DNA of 64,000 bases, taken from the NCBI GenBank assembly GCA_946811185.2, contig OX328108.1, forward strand, positions 21,337,239-21,401,238, written 5' to 3'. The translations under genes and the position numbers were made by a program. Positions 34,964 to 45,340 of this stretch are shown piece after piece (within the stretch, counting starts at the first letter, position 1; the number at the start of each line of letters is the position of its first letter). The notes beneath the pieces are model-generated. The model was not told the origin of the DNA. It did not search any database and was given only the letters and a program-made list of their open reading frames with translations. Origin of the DNA: Hippopus hippopus. Lineage: Eukaryota; Mollusca; Bivalvia; Cardiida; Cardiidae.

Positions 34964-36471
34964 ACATTTGCTTATCATTGTGACTAATTGTATTGCTCTT
35001 ACAATGCACGATGAATTGTGACTTATTATTACTGAACATGTTTTGTAAGACTGAGAAACTAAATAAGTAGCAAAAGTTTGACATTTTCTAAAATTTATTT
35101 TTAAAACTAGAAAAATGTCCTGTCCGTAGATTTTGTTAACCTTGATTATTTTACTCCATTAAGGAATAAAAATCTGTGAAATTTTAAGTTTAAATGTATT
35201 ATTCAGCATAGCAAACATGCACAAATGCATAAAGATTAACAACTAGCACTGTATTTGGTATAACATCTGTTTTCAGTTGTTCTTTGTATATATTCCTGTT
35301 ACATTTCTTGTTGGAAATTGCATATTCTTTACATTTTTGAAGTGCAAATTATGTTTTCTTATTCTACATAATCATATCTGTTCCATTTGTTTGTCAAACA
35401 TGGAAAAACATGGCAAAACAAAGGGCTAAAATGTGTTTGATGATGATGATATATACAAAATGTCCTGTCCATAGAAAATTTGGTTTCGTTTCTATGTGAA
35501 ATTTTATGAACACATAAGTTCATGAATAATCAGCAATTACTGGAAAACTATGTATCATTGGAATCGTATTTTTTTTTATAGTTTATCATAAGATCTATCA
35601 TTTTCCACTCATGTTAACTGTATTTTAGACGTTGCAAACAATATGAAGTAAGATAAAAAATATCTCATGAAAAAAGGAATAAACCAGGGCAAAAAAATTT
35701 TTTTCAATGATTTTCACAGTTAAATGCTTGTAAATAAGGCAGTTAAATACAAGATCTTTCAATTAAAAGTTTAAAATTTTATTTTTCTGTTAAATAGCAT
35801 TGAAAATGAAGCTTTAAAAAGCATATGTGTATTTCATATTTTTACTCCAGTTTTGAGAATAATTGTGGAAGCAACTTCTTAGCAAATAAGTTTATATTTA
35901 CAAAATATGTAAATTATGAAACCTTGAACCATACTGGAATAGAAAAACATGAAAAACAGTCGAAAAACATACTTTGAAAATTTGAGTAAAATGTTACACA
36001 AATTGGCATCTGATCTTGGCTGAGGCGATTGTAAGCAAAGGAATAAATGACTCATAACGAGCAATTTCTTCCTTTTCCACGATGTTTGCCACCTCCATTT
36101 ATAACTATTGCCGTTTTCTTTTATTTATTGACCCCAGTAACTGAATTTTGTAAGTGCATTATAAATATAAAAGTAAGAGAGTCCAAAATTGCTTGTCACC
36201 GGCAAGGGATAATGACAGGTGTGTCAATAAAAATCAGCTTTTCTAAATTTTTTCTTACAAGTTTCTTGCAGACAACTTTCTATTTGAAAAATAATGATCG
36301 ATTACCAAAGTAAATCTTACATCTTAACATTTAGACGTAGCACTGCTGGGTGCGATTTTGCAAGTGTAGATCAATATCGGACTACACAGACATGCAGTCT
36401 GATCTTTAATCTAGGCTGTTCCATATTCATTTACCATAAAAAGAATTAGGATAAGATAGGGCCATCATTAC
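34964..36471. other. Tigger-1 intron, right part; no gene seen
   Basis: AT-rich. Two further TGTCCTGTCC(G/A)TAGA motifs (35116, 35461). A hairpin at 36046-36085 (ATGACTCATAACGAGCAATT) resembles the MITE core. The intron donor GT is at 36471-36470, following CACCAG. Confidence 0.5.
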
Positions 36472-37703
36472 CTGGTGTTTTGTAGCAGCCTTGATCTTGT
36501 TTCCATCTTCTGATGCTTGTTGCACAGACTTCCTCATGAAACAGGACCATTCTTTTCTTAGCTCTGTCTTAAAAGGCTTGTTAATGGATGTGTCTAATGG
36601 CTGTACCTTGGATGTGCAGCCCCCGGGAATAACTGCTGGGACACAGTTTAGCTTTCGCATCTGTCTTTTCACCCCTTCTGTAATGTGTGCCTGGAAGCTG
36701 TCCAGCACAAGGAGGGACCTGTCCTTTCTTGTGTAGGAGGCATAAATTTCCTTCAGCCAGATGTTCATGATATCCTCATCCAGCCAACCCTTCTCTTGGA
36801 TCATAATGAGCCAGCCTTTACGGTGTGGAATGTCCAATGCTCTCTTTCCTTTGAAGATGATTAATGGAGGCAGCATGTCTCCGGCGGCAGAACAGGCCAA
36901 AACGATAGGTGGCGTTTGTCACTTGCAGTGGTACGTATCTTTACTGTCTTTACACCGGTTGTCTCAATTGTTCTGGTTGGCACAATGTCGAAGTACATTG
37001 GTGTTTCGTCCATATTTATGATCAGACAGTCATCGTACTCGTCTTCTTCTCTTTGCTTTCGAACAAATGCGTGGAACGAGGCAATCTTCTCTTCCAGATC
37101 AATGGGTAACTTCTGCGACATTGAAGTCTTGGATCTCAAAGTCAAGTTATGGCGGGTCATAAACCGATCTGCCCAGCGTCGGGTGGCTTTGAAATTGGTA
37201 TTGTCTACTAAATTTCTTGCAAGATTGCATAGATCGTCGACTGACACTGGCAGCTGCATGTCGCGTTGTTGTAGCACGTATGTCAACAATTTTTGTTCGA
37301 TGTCGTCGCTGTACGTTATGGGCCGGCCTGGTTTTTGGAGATGACCAATTTTCGATCTTTGTTCAGAGTCGAAGTCCGTTTTCATCCAGTCACTCACGGT
37401 AGATTTGGCGATCTTGAAGTGGCGGGCAGCTGTTCGAACACCATGTAGTCTTGCAAAGTCTGCCACTTCCTTTTTTCTGCTCCGCATTGTATGATATGAC
37501 CCTCTAAAATTCTTTGCAGGACTTAGATCGGTACAGGAACGCTTTGGGTTTGGCTGCTGAGGTGTCTCTTCTGAAAGTTCTCTTTTCCTTTTGCATGAAC
37601 GTCCAACAGGTCTTTTTTGGACAGCTTTCAGTAGTGGGGAATTCTTCCACGTCGCTGGGAGGGCTTCCTCTGCAGTAGCATATCTCTTAACAGACTTATC
37701 CAT
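36472..37703 (-). pseudogene. Tigger-1 transposase, exon 1 (DDD, one-base deletion)
   Basis: pogo/Tigger-type transposase for cut-and-paste movement. ATG 37703 (MDKSVKRYATAEEALP) starts it. An N-terminal helix-turn-helix (VADFARLHGVRTAARHFKIA) is followed by a CENP-B-like DNA-binding domain (RRWADRFMTRHNLTLRSKT). The catalytic triad is IINMDETPMYFD, LLVLDSFQAH and VQPLDTSINKPFK, DDD as in pogo. One base is missing near 36893-36900, in the run read as TTTT on the minus strand, which breaks the frame after RHLSF. The exon ends at CACCAG/GTAATG (36472) in phase 0 and joins exon 2 at 20407. Total length would be about 480 residues, normal for the family. Confidence 0.88.
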
Positions 37704-38429
37704 AATCCCGAAATTTGAAATCAATTTGTGGATTGTAAACACGTTAGATAAATTACAATAGGGCCTACACAGTACACGTAATCCAGTGAAACTTCAACGG
37801 AATTGATAATCCAGTTTAGTAGTATATATAATCCAACACAAAATAAGTATGGTGAAATTGTAACTTACTGTAATCCAGTGATATTTGATAACAAAAACAT
37901 GAGAGATTGTTCATTTCCTGCCATTGCATTTTAGTACGTGTTGGAGATGGGGGTGGAGTTAAGACAATTCGATGAACAAATATGATTGGACATAATGAAA
38001 ACTTGTAAGCATAACAAACAAACTATTTAATTTTTTAATCACCTATTTACCGATAAATACAAATAAAAAGTCAATTCTTTAATCTCTTCCTTGATTGACT
38101 AATTTACGCCAAGTGAGACAAACACGGCCGGAGCCGAGCAACATCAAAAGCGCCGAAACACATTACGTCATCTTTAAATTTTGTATTGTGGTGAACACGT
38201 GTGCATGTGTTGAGAAAGTGGTGTAAATGATTAGCTTTATTCTTTTTGAACTTATAAATTGATGGAAAATTATTTGGATTTTAATAAGGTAAGCAATTAT
38301 ACAAAATACATGCATTTAAAAGAACAAAAAAAAAAAAAAAACCCGCTCCGACGCTATATCACGTAATTATGTTTTCTGACTACCATTACAAAATGTTACC
38401 ATGAATAAATTCGCACGAGAACTTACCCT

Positions 38430-38577
38430 TATCATTTCGGACACACTTTTTTTTCTAAATAATTTAGAACCTATTCTTTCGGCCACCCCCATTTTTTCAC
38501 AACAGTAATTTCATAAATATTCGGACAATAAAAAAAATAATTATTTAATTGTGTCCAAATACATTGGTGAATTACGG
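38430..38577. repeat. Tigger-1 right TIR and subterminal array
   Basis: Read inward: CCGTAATTCACCAATGTATT, then TTGGACAC. TTCGGACA-like sites lie at 38436, 38478 and 38520. TA at 38578-38579 completes the TSD. Confidence 0.7.
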
Positions 38578-38579
38578 TA

Positions 38580-39574
38580 TTAGGTTAAAGGTGGTTTTTC
38601 AGATTTTGGGACGAAAATTTTACAAAAATACAAAAAAATCATCCTTATACTCCGAAGGCCTTTTAATTTTCATTCATAAAACCCCAGTAGTCGAAAACCA
38701 TCTGACAACAAGAAAAATTAGAGATTTACTAGGGCACAGGTCGACACCGACGGGAAACACGGTCTATTTTTACTTGAGCAACTCGCTCATTTACATACCG
38801 GAAATACACAGACGAAGCTTCAAACATAGCATCTGAAGAAGACATTATGGAAAATAATTACATGTTTGTTATGTTATGGAATTTAAGCGTCATTAGTCAC
38901 GTGCCAGTCACTTGACATTCCCACAATGCTTTTTTGATTTCTGGCGCGAAATCTAAAAATACCTTAAGAGGCTACGTAGCCTTTTAAGGGAACACCATCA
39001 AAAAAATTTTTTTTTGTAATTTTATGATTATTAATTATTGATGATTTGTATTGTTTTTTCATATAAATTTCAGTGATATATATATTTTTTAATTTGGTGA
39101 GATGTGAAAAATCTAAATACCCACCTTTAAAAAGTTTGACATTGACCATGAACACATAACCCTCATTAGATGCTTACTGATGCAAGCTACTTGCAAACCA
39201 ATGAGCTTGTTACTTGAACAGTTTTTAAGTATTTAGAAAATAATAAGTTCTTAGGTTAAGTTTGTGAGACAGATAGATGGACAGACTGACAATTGCAAAC
39301 CAATATGCTCCTGACCTCTCAATGCAGGGGCAGAATAAAGCACATTTCAATGTAAATTTGACTAGTAAAAAAGTAGAAGGAACTAAAGTGTTCCTCACTC
39401 ATTTGGACATATAATAAGGTTACACAATGATGGTCAGTGAAATTAAGCACATTTCAATGACTAGTAAAAACAACTGTGGGACAGTTTATATTGCTTGAGC
39501 AAATGCCTCTATTAAGCGGTTATACCACATACCATTATGAGTATAAAACAGACTGATAAATAATATGCATAAAC
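38580..39574. other. No gene seen; one strong hairpin
   Basis: CCTTAAGAGGCTAC/GTAGCCTTTTAAGG (38962-38989) is a 28-bp near-perfect palindrome with one mismatch. The frame at 38549-38836 overlaps the Tigger-1 end and has no known domain. Confidence 0.45.
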
Positions 39575-39866
39575 CAGGGTTGTGGAATTCCTATGCCCGA
39601 CTTGGGTTTTTTTGCCTGCGGACAAGTAGATCTTGTAGAAATTCCAAGTTAATAAAATTCAGTATTAGCCATCAGCATATAATTTCTTCAATTTCTTTGA
39701 CAAAAATTGTAGTCAAATGAGTCTTTTTCATATTGTGTAATGTTAAAAATGACCATTTTTCTAAAACACGTCAGAAAATTTGGGCAAGTAGATGTTTATG
39801 TAGGACAAGTAAAATTTTTAACTTGTCCATGGACAAGCGAGAAAAATCAGCATTTCCACACCCCTG
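39575..39866. mobile_element. Short hAT-like element (292 bp)
   Basis: Left CAGGGTTGTGGAATTCC; right, read inward, CAGGGGTGTGGAAATGC. Flanks CATAAAC and CATAAGC look like a 7-bp duplication with one change. Subterminal GGACAAGTA motifs occur on both sides (39623, 39813, 39830). Too short to code. Confidence 0.6.
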
Positions 39867-40332
39867 CATAAGCACCAACAGTAGTATGACATGGACCTAG
39901 TTAAATGTTGTCAATCTGTCAATGGATGAGCATTATAAATCTATGCACTATACTTGTAGAAAATAAATCATTAATTCAACCTCTCCATGATACCCCATAA
40001 ACTCTAACCAAATTATCAGAATTTTAAAAGCCTTGAGAGAAATAAAAAAGAAGAAAAAAGACAGCTTTGAAAAACATTGTGGTTAAAGAAGACCACATTG
40101 AAAATTTAAAAATCAAGGATTTTCTCCTTTTTCTAAAATGTTTTCCCCTTCTTGATTCAATTTCATTGTTTTATTCACAAATATTCTGCAACAGTTTTCA
40201 ATTCAGACAAGCCATAAATTGTGTTATCAGGTAATGGCACAATTCAAAGATTTAAATGCAAAATAAAGTTTTTTAATGTGCACAACAATGCTTAAAAATA
40301 ATCATTGGTCATGGAGCGGTTAAGCAACTTTA

Positions 40333-40551
40333 TTATTGAAACGAAACAATGGATTGACAATTTGCAATAAACTCAGTTTCAACAGGAAGATGGGAATGGA
40401 TTTCTTCGACTGGACAAGCAAATTTTGTGGCTAGAATGTCATTATTGACTGTGAATATACCCTCCTCTTCTGTAAGAAGTGACGACTCCACATCTCCAAC
40501 CTCCAGTCCCAGAATTTTGGCAGAAATGGTATTGTTTGGCATCTCAGTTAC
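40333..40551 (-). CDS. OB-fold (RPA-like) protein, last exon
   Basis: Exon C, 73 codons to stop 40333-40335. It begins after a TTGTTTCTTCAG acceptor (AG at 40553-40552), phase 0, and codes VTEMPNNTISAKILG...FIANCQSIVSFQ. The second OB-fold of the preceding exons ends just before it, so this is the C-terminal extension. Intact. Confidence 0.7.
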   Translation of the reverse strand, partial: VTEMPNNTISAKILGLEVGDVESSLLTEEEGIFTVNNDILATKFACPVEEIHSHLPVETEFIANCQSIVSFQ

Positions 40552-41401
40552 CTGAAGAAACAAGATGTGTTAGTGAAACACTGATGTTCCCGAAACAGCA
40601 AATTTTCAAAAGAATGACCTTGAAAAATAACTATGATCTGGCCAGATGACCTTGACAATCAAAGATGTTGATCGATGAGAGGTACTTCATGCCAAATATG
40701 AGCGCTGTACCTAAAACAGTCTGTAAGTTACAGGAGAATGTTGAGTTTTTAGGTTAAGTTATCATTATTATTATGCCCCCATCTTTTTATGCCAGGGCAT
40801 AAAAAGATGTGTTTCTGAAACCCTTTAAATGTCAAATGAAACTTTGGAAAACCTAGCACTTTTTTTTTTTTCACAATGATTCTTCATAGCTGTTGAAAAA
40901 AAGGCCTTATGGTAAATTTAAATAAGAGCATTGTATGTGGGCACCAACATTTGTCAGTTAAATGATTGCTAATAGATAAAAATTCAAAGTCAAAAAAGGC
41001 ACATAATCCTACAAGTTTCACAATTATCTGCCCTTTTCACACTGATTGTCCTTTCTATAGTAAGAAAAATTATAATTTTTTAAGTTAAAAGTTGATATTA
41101 AAGGAGATATTAAAAATACTTAAGGTTTTTCACAATGCCAATAATGTTAATGATGCCAACTTTACATCCATGCTTACTTATTGCTAAATGTTTTCAGGAT
41201 GGACAGATAAAAATTAGAAAAAGAACTATTTCAATATTAAAGAATAGTCAAGAGAGAATGTATTCCTCTATAGTGGTGACTGCAAGTAATAAAACATTTT
41301 AAAATATCTTACAGAAAGATATCTTTCAAATATTGTATTACTTTCAGTCATAAAAAAAAAATTATTTTCAAGATTATTTATCAAAAGGTGAAGTAACTAA
41401 C

Positions 41402-42518
41402 CTCAATTTTTGTGAACTGAGTCGATGAAAGAGACTCTTCGTTGTTGTACCTCTAGTCGTTGACAACGACATTGGTGATGATTACAACATCACCTAGGGT
41501 CACTGGTTGGGAGGCCATATGCCTCCAGAGGCTGACTTTTAGGGGTGAAACAATACGGTAAAAAGCGTATTGCAATATATTGCAATACGGCTGACCCGTA
41601 TCGCAATACGTATTGCAATATGCTATATATGCTGACATTTAGCATATCTGACCACTTGTAGTCATTGTTAGGGTAGCACATGCTCAAAAGGTGATAAAGG
41701 AAACTAGTACATCTGCTTGGAACTCTTCTATTCTTTCAAGATAATGAACTAAAAAGCAATTCTTTTGCATGAACAAATAAAAACAAACTGAAATTGACTA
41801 GTCTTTAACACCGACTAGACTGAAGTGACTAAGAATTGTCCATAGAAACAAGTAAATGACTCGATGACATGTCAAGTCATGTTCTTTTTCAGAAATATTA
41901 GCATGTCAACCTTGTTAGCATCCAGAGAAGCCCTCAGTGCTGACAAAAACCAACCCTACCATACCGAACTTCGGGAGCTCAACAGAGTAGACAGTGCGAT
42001 GCACTAACTTACTCAGTTGCTCAACTAACACTAATACTTTCCCGCTTATCTACCGGAAAAAAACGCAAAATAAGTGTTAGCAAAGTTATAGGAAATGAAT
42101 AACAAACTGCGTTGATCCAAAAGCAGTAATACGGTTGACGGTTATTTGGAGTTCTTGTCGCGAATTTGAGGCGGTCATAGTTTTACCTTAACACTGGTGA
42201 CACCGCCTGTGAAAAAATAACCAACTTTCGCTTTCGGAAATCTTTCTTTTAAGTTCAAAGATGATTGATTTCTGACAGAATTTTTGGGAAAACCGGACTT
42301 TCTGATGCAGTAAGGAGAAGTTGACATATTGCAGAAATACCGATACAGTAAAATTCGAACCGGTTTCGGTTTTTTCTTTAAACAGACCGCGGTTAATCGG
42401 TAAATCGGTAAACCGTTTCACCACTAATGACTTTCACATTTCCCGAACTGTCCTCAACAGTCACGGTTCTGACATCGACTTGTCTGCCATTGACAGTGAC
42501 TGAACTTGTCAGACTGTC
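41402..42518 (-). pseudogene. OB-fold (RPA-like) protein, middle exon, split by a hAT element
   Basis: Exon B starts after TTATTTTGCAG (42520-42519) and ends at ATTGAG/GTTAGT (41402). It codes a classic RPA-like OB strand set: SSVTVNGRQVDVRTVTVEDS, SGNVKV, then after the transposon SLWRHMASQPVTLGDVVIIT and EESLSSTQFTKIE. The hAT at 41540-42426 lies between GNVKV and SLWRH; removing it with one 8-bp TSD copy restores the frame exactly. A TAG sits in the strand before YNNEESL where the fold usually has Trp or Tyr. So the exon is dead in this copy. Confidence 0.75.
41540..42426. mobile_element. Non-autonomous hAT element in an OB-fold exon (887 bp)
   Basis: Left end TAGGGGTGAAACAATACGG; right end, read inward, TAGTGGTGAAACGGTTTACC. 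The TSD is 8 bp with one change: CTGACTTT at 41532-41539 and ATGACTTT at 42427-42434, normal for hAT. At 41560-41625 there are repeated palindromic GTATTGCAATAY motifs and at 42345-42420 repeated GGTAAATCGGTAAACC-type motifs. No transposase is coded. Confidence 0.8.
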
Positions 42519-42630
42519 CTGCAAAATAAGAAACAAATAATTGGTACTGGTATTTAAATTGGTTGATAAAAGAGTGCATGAGAAACAAGTTCTATCTGTG
42601 AAAAGCAGGTGACTGTTCTCAGGACCAAAC

Positions 42631-42943
42631 AATAGCAGCGCATGCGGGTGCCTGACGCTCGGCTGTTGAGTGCTGGATAGTGAATAAAAAGTCTAAGTCG
42701 AAAAAGGGGCATAAGTCTTACAAAAATGCATTTAGAGTTATCCCCCTTGGTAGTATGGATTGCTGTTTTGATACTGAACATATATTCGGAGTTTCAAGTA
42801 AATAGCTCTAATAATAACAGAGATATAACAAAATGTCAAAGTTTTTGCACGACGCAGACGACGATGATGCGGACGCAGACGCCAACGACGACACCAAGGC
42901 TATAGCAATACCTCGGGTTTTCTCTGAAAACAGCTGAGCTAAT
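42631..42943 (+). repeat. Dispersed repeat family D, copy 2
   Basis: AGCGCATGCGGGTGCC start and CTATAGCAATACCTCGGGTT...CAGCTGAGCTAA end, as at 10924. It has an added GACGCAGACGACGATGATGC block. It lies in the intron between exons A and B of the OB-fold gene. Confidence 0.65.
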
Positions 42944-43332
42944 ATGATAACCAGTTAAAAAGTGATGTCACTTAACAAAAGCTTTATAGAACAAAGGTTC
43001 AAATAAATTTTGACAAAATCAAAATAAAATTGGACAAGTTTTGAAGAAAACAAGCAATAGCATTGGAATCAATTATCCCCCTATTAAAGTGACCCTCATT
43101 TGCATTTTGCATTGTTGCAATAAGCCCCCTTTTTCTGTAATAAGGAATCTTACAAGATGTGTTTGTGAAACACTAATACCCACGTAACAGCAAATTTTTA
43201 AAAAATATTTCCTTGATAATTAATATTGACCTTGTCAGATGACCTTGAGCTTGTCATCACTTTTCAAAAGACATACAGCAGAATTGATGTTACATTCTTT
43301 CATCAAAGATAAAAGATTATACATTTACTTAC

Positions 43333-43750
43333 TTAAGTTATTTTTCCTCGAATGGACATTCTCACTTTCGATGGGCTCTTTCTGGCCTCTGCGATGGATA
43401 CTACTGAAGGTGGTGGTGGCTGTAAAATCTCAACTGCAGATTTAACAAGTTCTGCTGGGACATCAGGGGCTGCGGAGGAAAACACCCTTGTCTGTGACGT
43501 AATCACTACTTCTTTCTCTCTATTTATGATGGCGTTGTGCAACACTACCCCACAGTTTTCTTTTAGCAAAGGGAACTTCTTCGTGTCGAACGCCACAGCC
43601 TTAGCTATGGCTGTGTTGTCGCAAATCATGATCTTCAGTAGTTGCTTTCCCACACTGTAGCTGTAGGGCTCCCCTACAGCAGCAATTAGGACCCTTAAAG
43701 GACTGTTTAAGGGTCCAGTTTTCTTCACAGCATCCTGGAGCATCATTTTG
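43333..43750 (-). CDS. OB-fold (RPA-like) protein, upstream exon
   Basis: Exon A begins after a TTTTTATTTTCAG acceptor (43752-43751), so earlier exons exist or existed. MMLQDAVKKTGPLNSPLRVL leads into a first OB-fold-like unit (GKQLLKIMICDNTAIAKAVAF, EKEVVITSQTRVF), a PPPPS linker and KVRMSIRGKI, the start of the second OB-fold. It ends at a perfect GTAAGT donor (43332). The last codon before the donor is TAA, one C-to-T change from CAA, so translation would stop here. Its function is inferred only from the fold: single-stranded nucleic-acid binding. It lies on the same strand as, and 550 bp downstream of, the Helentron. Confidence 0.7.
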
Positions 43751-43805
43751 CTGAAAATAAAAATATATGAATAAAACAAAAGAAGGTTGACATTCACTTC
43801 TTAAG

Positions 43806-44105
43806 CTTCAACCCTTTACTAAGCAATCTATAATTTGACAGACCATAAGAAAACATTGTGGAAAGACAATAATTCTTATACTCTTTCATTTTCAAATAAC
43901 ACCATGAACATTTTTTATCATTTAACTGTCGTTTTCATGAGCTCGGAGATAAATGCAGAATAAACAGGTATGTTAGCCCTTTATCACACAATCATATGAT
44001 TTCAAACCTCTTAGCAATTAAGCCTTGAAAAACTGTTGTGGACAGTAAAGAAATTGCTGGTAGATAGCACATTCTTCTTTTGCCAAAATATTTTCTAACC
44101 ATTCT
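43806..44105. repeat. Two decayed halves of the palindromic MITE
   Basis: TCAACCCTTTACTAAGCAAT with AAAACATTGTGGAAAGACAA at 43806, and TTAGCCCTTTATCACACAAT with AAACTGTTGTGGACAGTAAA at 43976. Both left ends are recognisable; right ends are lost. Confidence 0.45.
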
Positions 44106-44304
44106 TACTCAAATTTTTACTGATTGAGCCATATTCAAGTTTAAGGCACACAAACTGTTGTACTATACGAACAACTTAAAATTTTGTTTGCTAATCAACA
44201 ATGACAAGGACAATGGCTACTTGCAATTTAAAAGGCAACATTTTATATAATTATTATTTTATAATTTTTATCTATTTATTCAATTTATTTCATTTTTTTA
44301 TTGG

Positions 44305-44502
44305 TTACTTTACGGTTAAATATACTGGCTTATGGTCAGAAAAATAGGATTCAAGAGTGCCACTGCAAACTATATCATTTTCACCTACATTGGTGTAAAT
44401 ATGGTCAATCAATGAATAGTGATCATTTGTTGGTGTATTTATAACTTGTTTTAACTTGTATACATTAGCTATGAAGGTGGAAAAATGTCCATGTTGCATC
44501 AA
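44305..44502 (-). pseudogene. Helentron endonuclease, C-terminal part
   Basis: Reads MQHGHFSTFIANVYKLKQVI, SLIDHIYTN and YFSDHKPVYLTV, the D-H motifs of the exonuclease-endonuclease-phosphatase fold, to the stop at 44305. It is separated from its N-terminal part by Tigger-2 inserted at TA (44505-44506). Frame arithmetic (3625 + 2 = 3627, a multiple of three) agrees with a once continuous frame. Confidence 0.85.
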
Positions 44503-44530
44503 GTTACCGTATTTATTCCAATAAAGGCCC

Positions 44531-44628
44531 GGGCGTTTATTAGAATCATGATCAATGACGACGTTGGGGATGGGCGATTATTAGAATCATGATCAATGAC
44601 GAAGTTTGGGATGGGCGATTATTACAGG
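44531..44628. repeat. Tigger-2 left subterminal repeats (41-bp units)
   Basis: Two full units and the start of a third, each opening GGGCGWTTATTAGAATCATG and continuing ATCAATGACG. They are probable transposase-binding sites. Confidence 0.75.
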
Positions 44629-44824
44629 TTAATTGACTTCGCATAGCAGAGAATAGATCTCAAGTGACCAATTCAACCCTCAAAAAGACGTAAATACTAT
44701 GTTTATGAATCATCTCTTAATCAGCATCCACGTAATATCGTCATTCATATAGCATTTTTCACTCTGTAACTGCGTACAACCATTGTTTACATCGGAACCG
44801 GAAGAAGTGCAAAAATAGACTGTC

Positions 44825-44985
44825 GTGTCGTCCGTGCTTGTTCGTCACAACGCCAGTTCGTCCTTGGGCTTGGTCGTCTCAGGGCCTATTTGTTCGGACT
44901 CATTTCGTCCAGGCTTGTTCGTCAAACAAGCCCGCATGAATGAGTCCGGACGAACAAGCCCAGGGACGAAAAAGCCTGTGATCAT
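44825..44985. repeat. Fold-back repeat of GGGCTTGTTCGTC motifs
   Basis: Forward TTGTTCGTC-type motifs at 44838-44935 are followed by inverted GACGAACAAGCCC at 44952-44967. The same motif array makes up the ends of the element at 61930-62660, so this is a compact relative inserted in Tigger-2. Confidence 0.6.
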
Positions 44986-45236
44986 CCGTATGTAGACTGG
45001 GATCTTTGTCGGCGCTGGAGACATTCATCATAACTCGGCCCATTCCGTACCAAAATCATCCGAGGTATGTCGAATGCGCTGGAGACGAGGATTCCTGTCA
45101 TGATGCGAACATCTCAAACCGTGGTTACTGTTTGTGGTAGACAAATTCACAATAATGATATACATGTAGATGGGGTATAAGAAAGAATTTATTATTGATG
45201 AACAAAATTATGAACTAGATCAAATTTGTCCTGGTT

Positions 45237-45340
45237 TCACTTCTCCTCGTCTGTCTGATAACTGTCACTAACCGACTCCTCGTCATATCGAACGTTCTCG
45301 TATGTGCGTTCAGCCGTTTCTATCTCATTTTGGTCGAATC
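45237..45340 (-). other. Possible acidic C-terminal exon of the Tigger-2 transposase
   Basis: A good acceptor (polypyrimidine TTTGATTTCAATTTCTTCTTCAG, AG at 45342-45341) is followed by 33 open codons, FDQNEIETAERTYENV and then DEESVSDSYQTDEE, to TGA. Acidic tails are usual in this family and Tigger-1 has one on its separate exon 2. No convincing donor of matching phase was found before the stop of the main exon, so it could be an alternative or fossil exon. Confidence 0.35.

Larger units (their letters stand above)
18227..38577 (-). mobile_element. Tigger-1: pogo/Tigger-type DNA transposon, 20.35 kb including nested insertions
   Basis: Left end CCGTAATTCGCCAATGTATT (18227) and right end read inward CCGTAATTCACCAATGTATT; about 27 bp with three mismatches. 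Both are flanked by TA (18225-18226 and 38578-38579). Subterminal TTCGGACA motifs occur at both ends. The minus-strand transposase has exon 1 at 36472-37703 and exon 2 at 20192-20407. The two exons of one protein lie inside one TIR pair, so the ends and the coding parts support each other. Removing the BEL element and its extra TSD leaves about 10.2 kb, still long, because several MITEs and unexplained sequence also lie in the intron. Confidence 0.8.

Noticed and set aside
37704..37742. Extension of the Tigger-1 transposase upstream of ATG 37703
   Set aside because: The upstream frame opens with GTG only; ATG 37703 starts a normal N-terminus.
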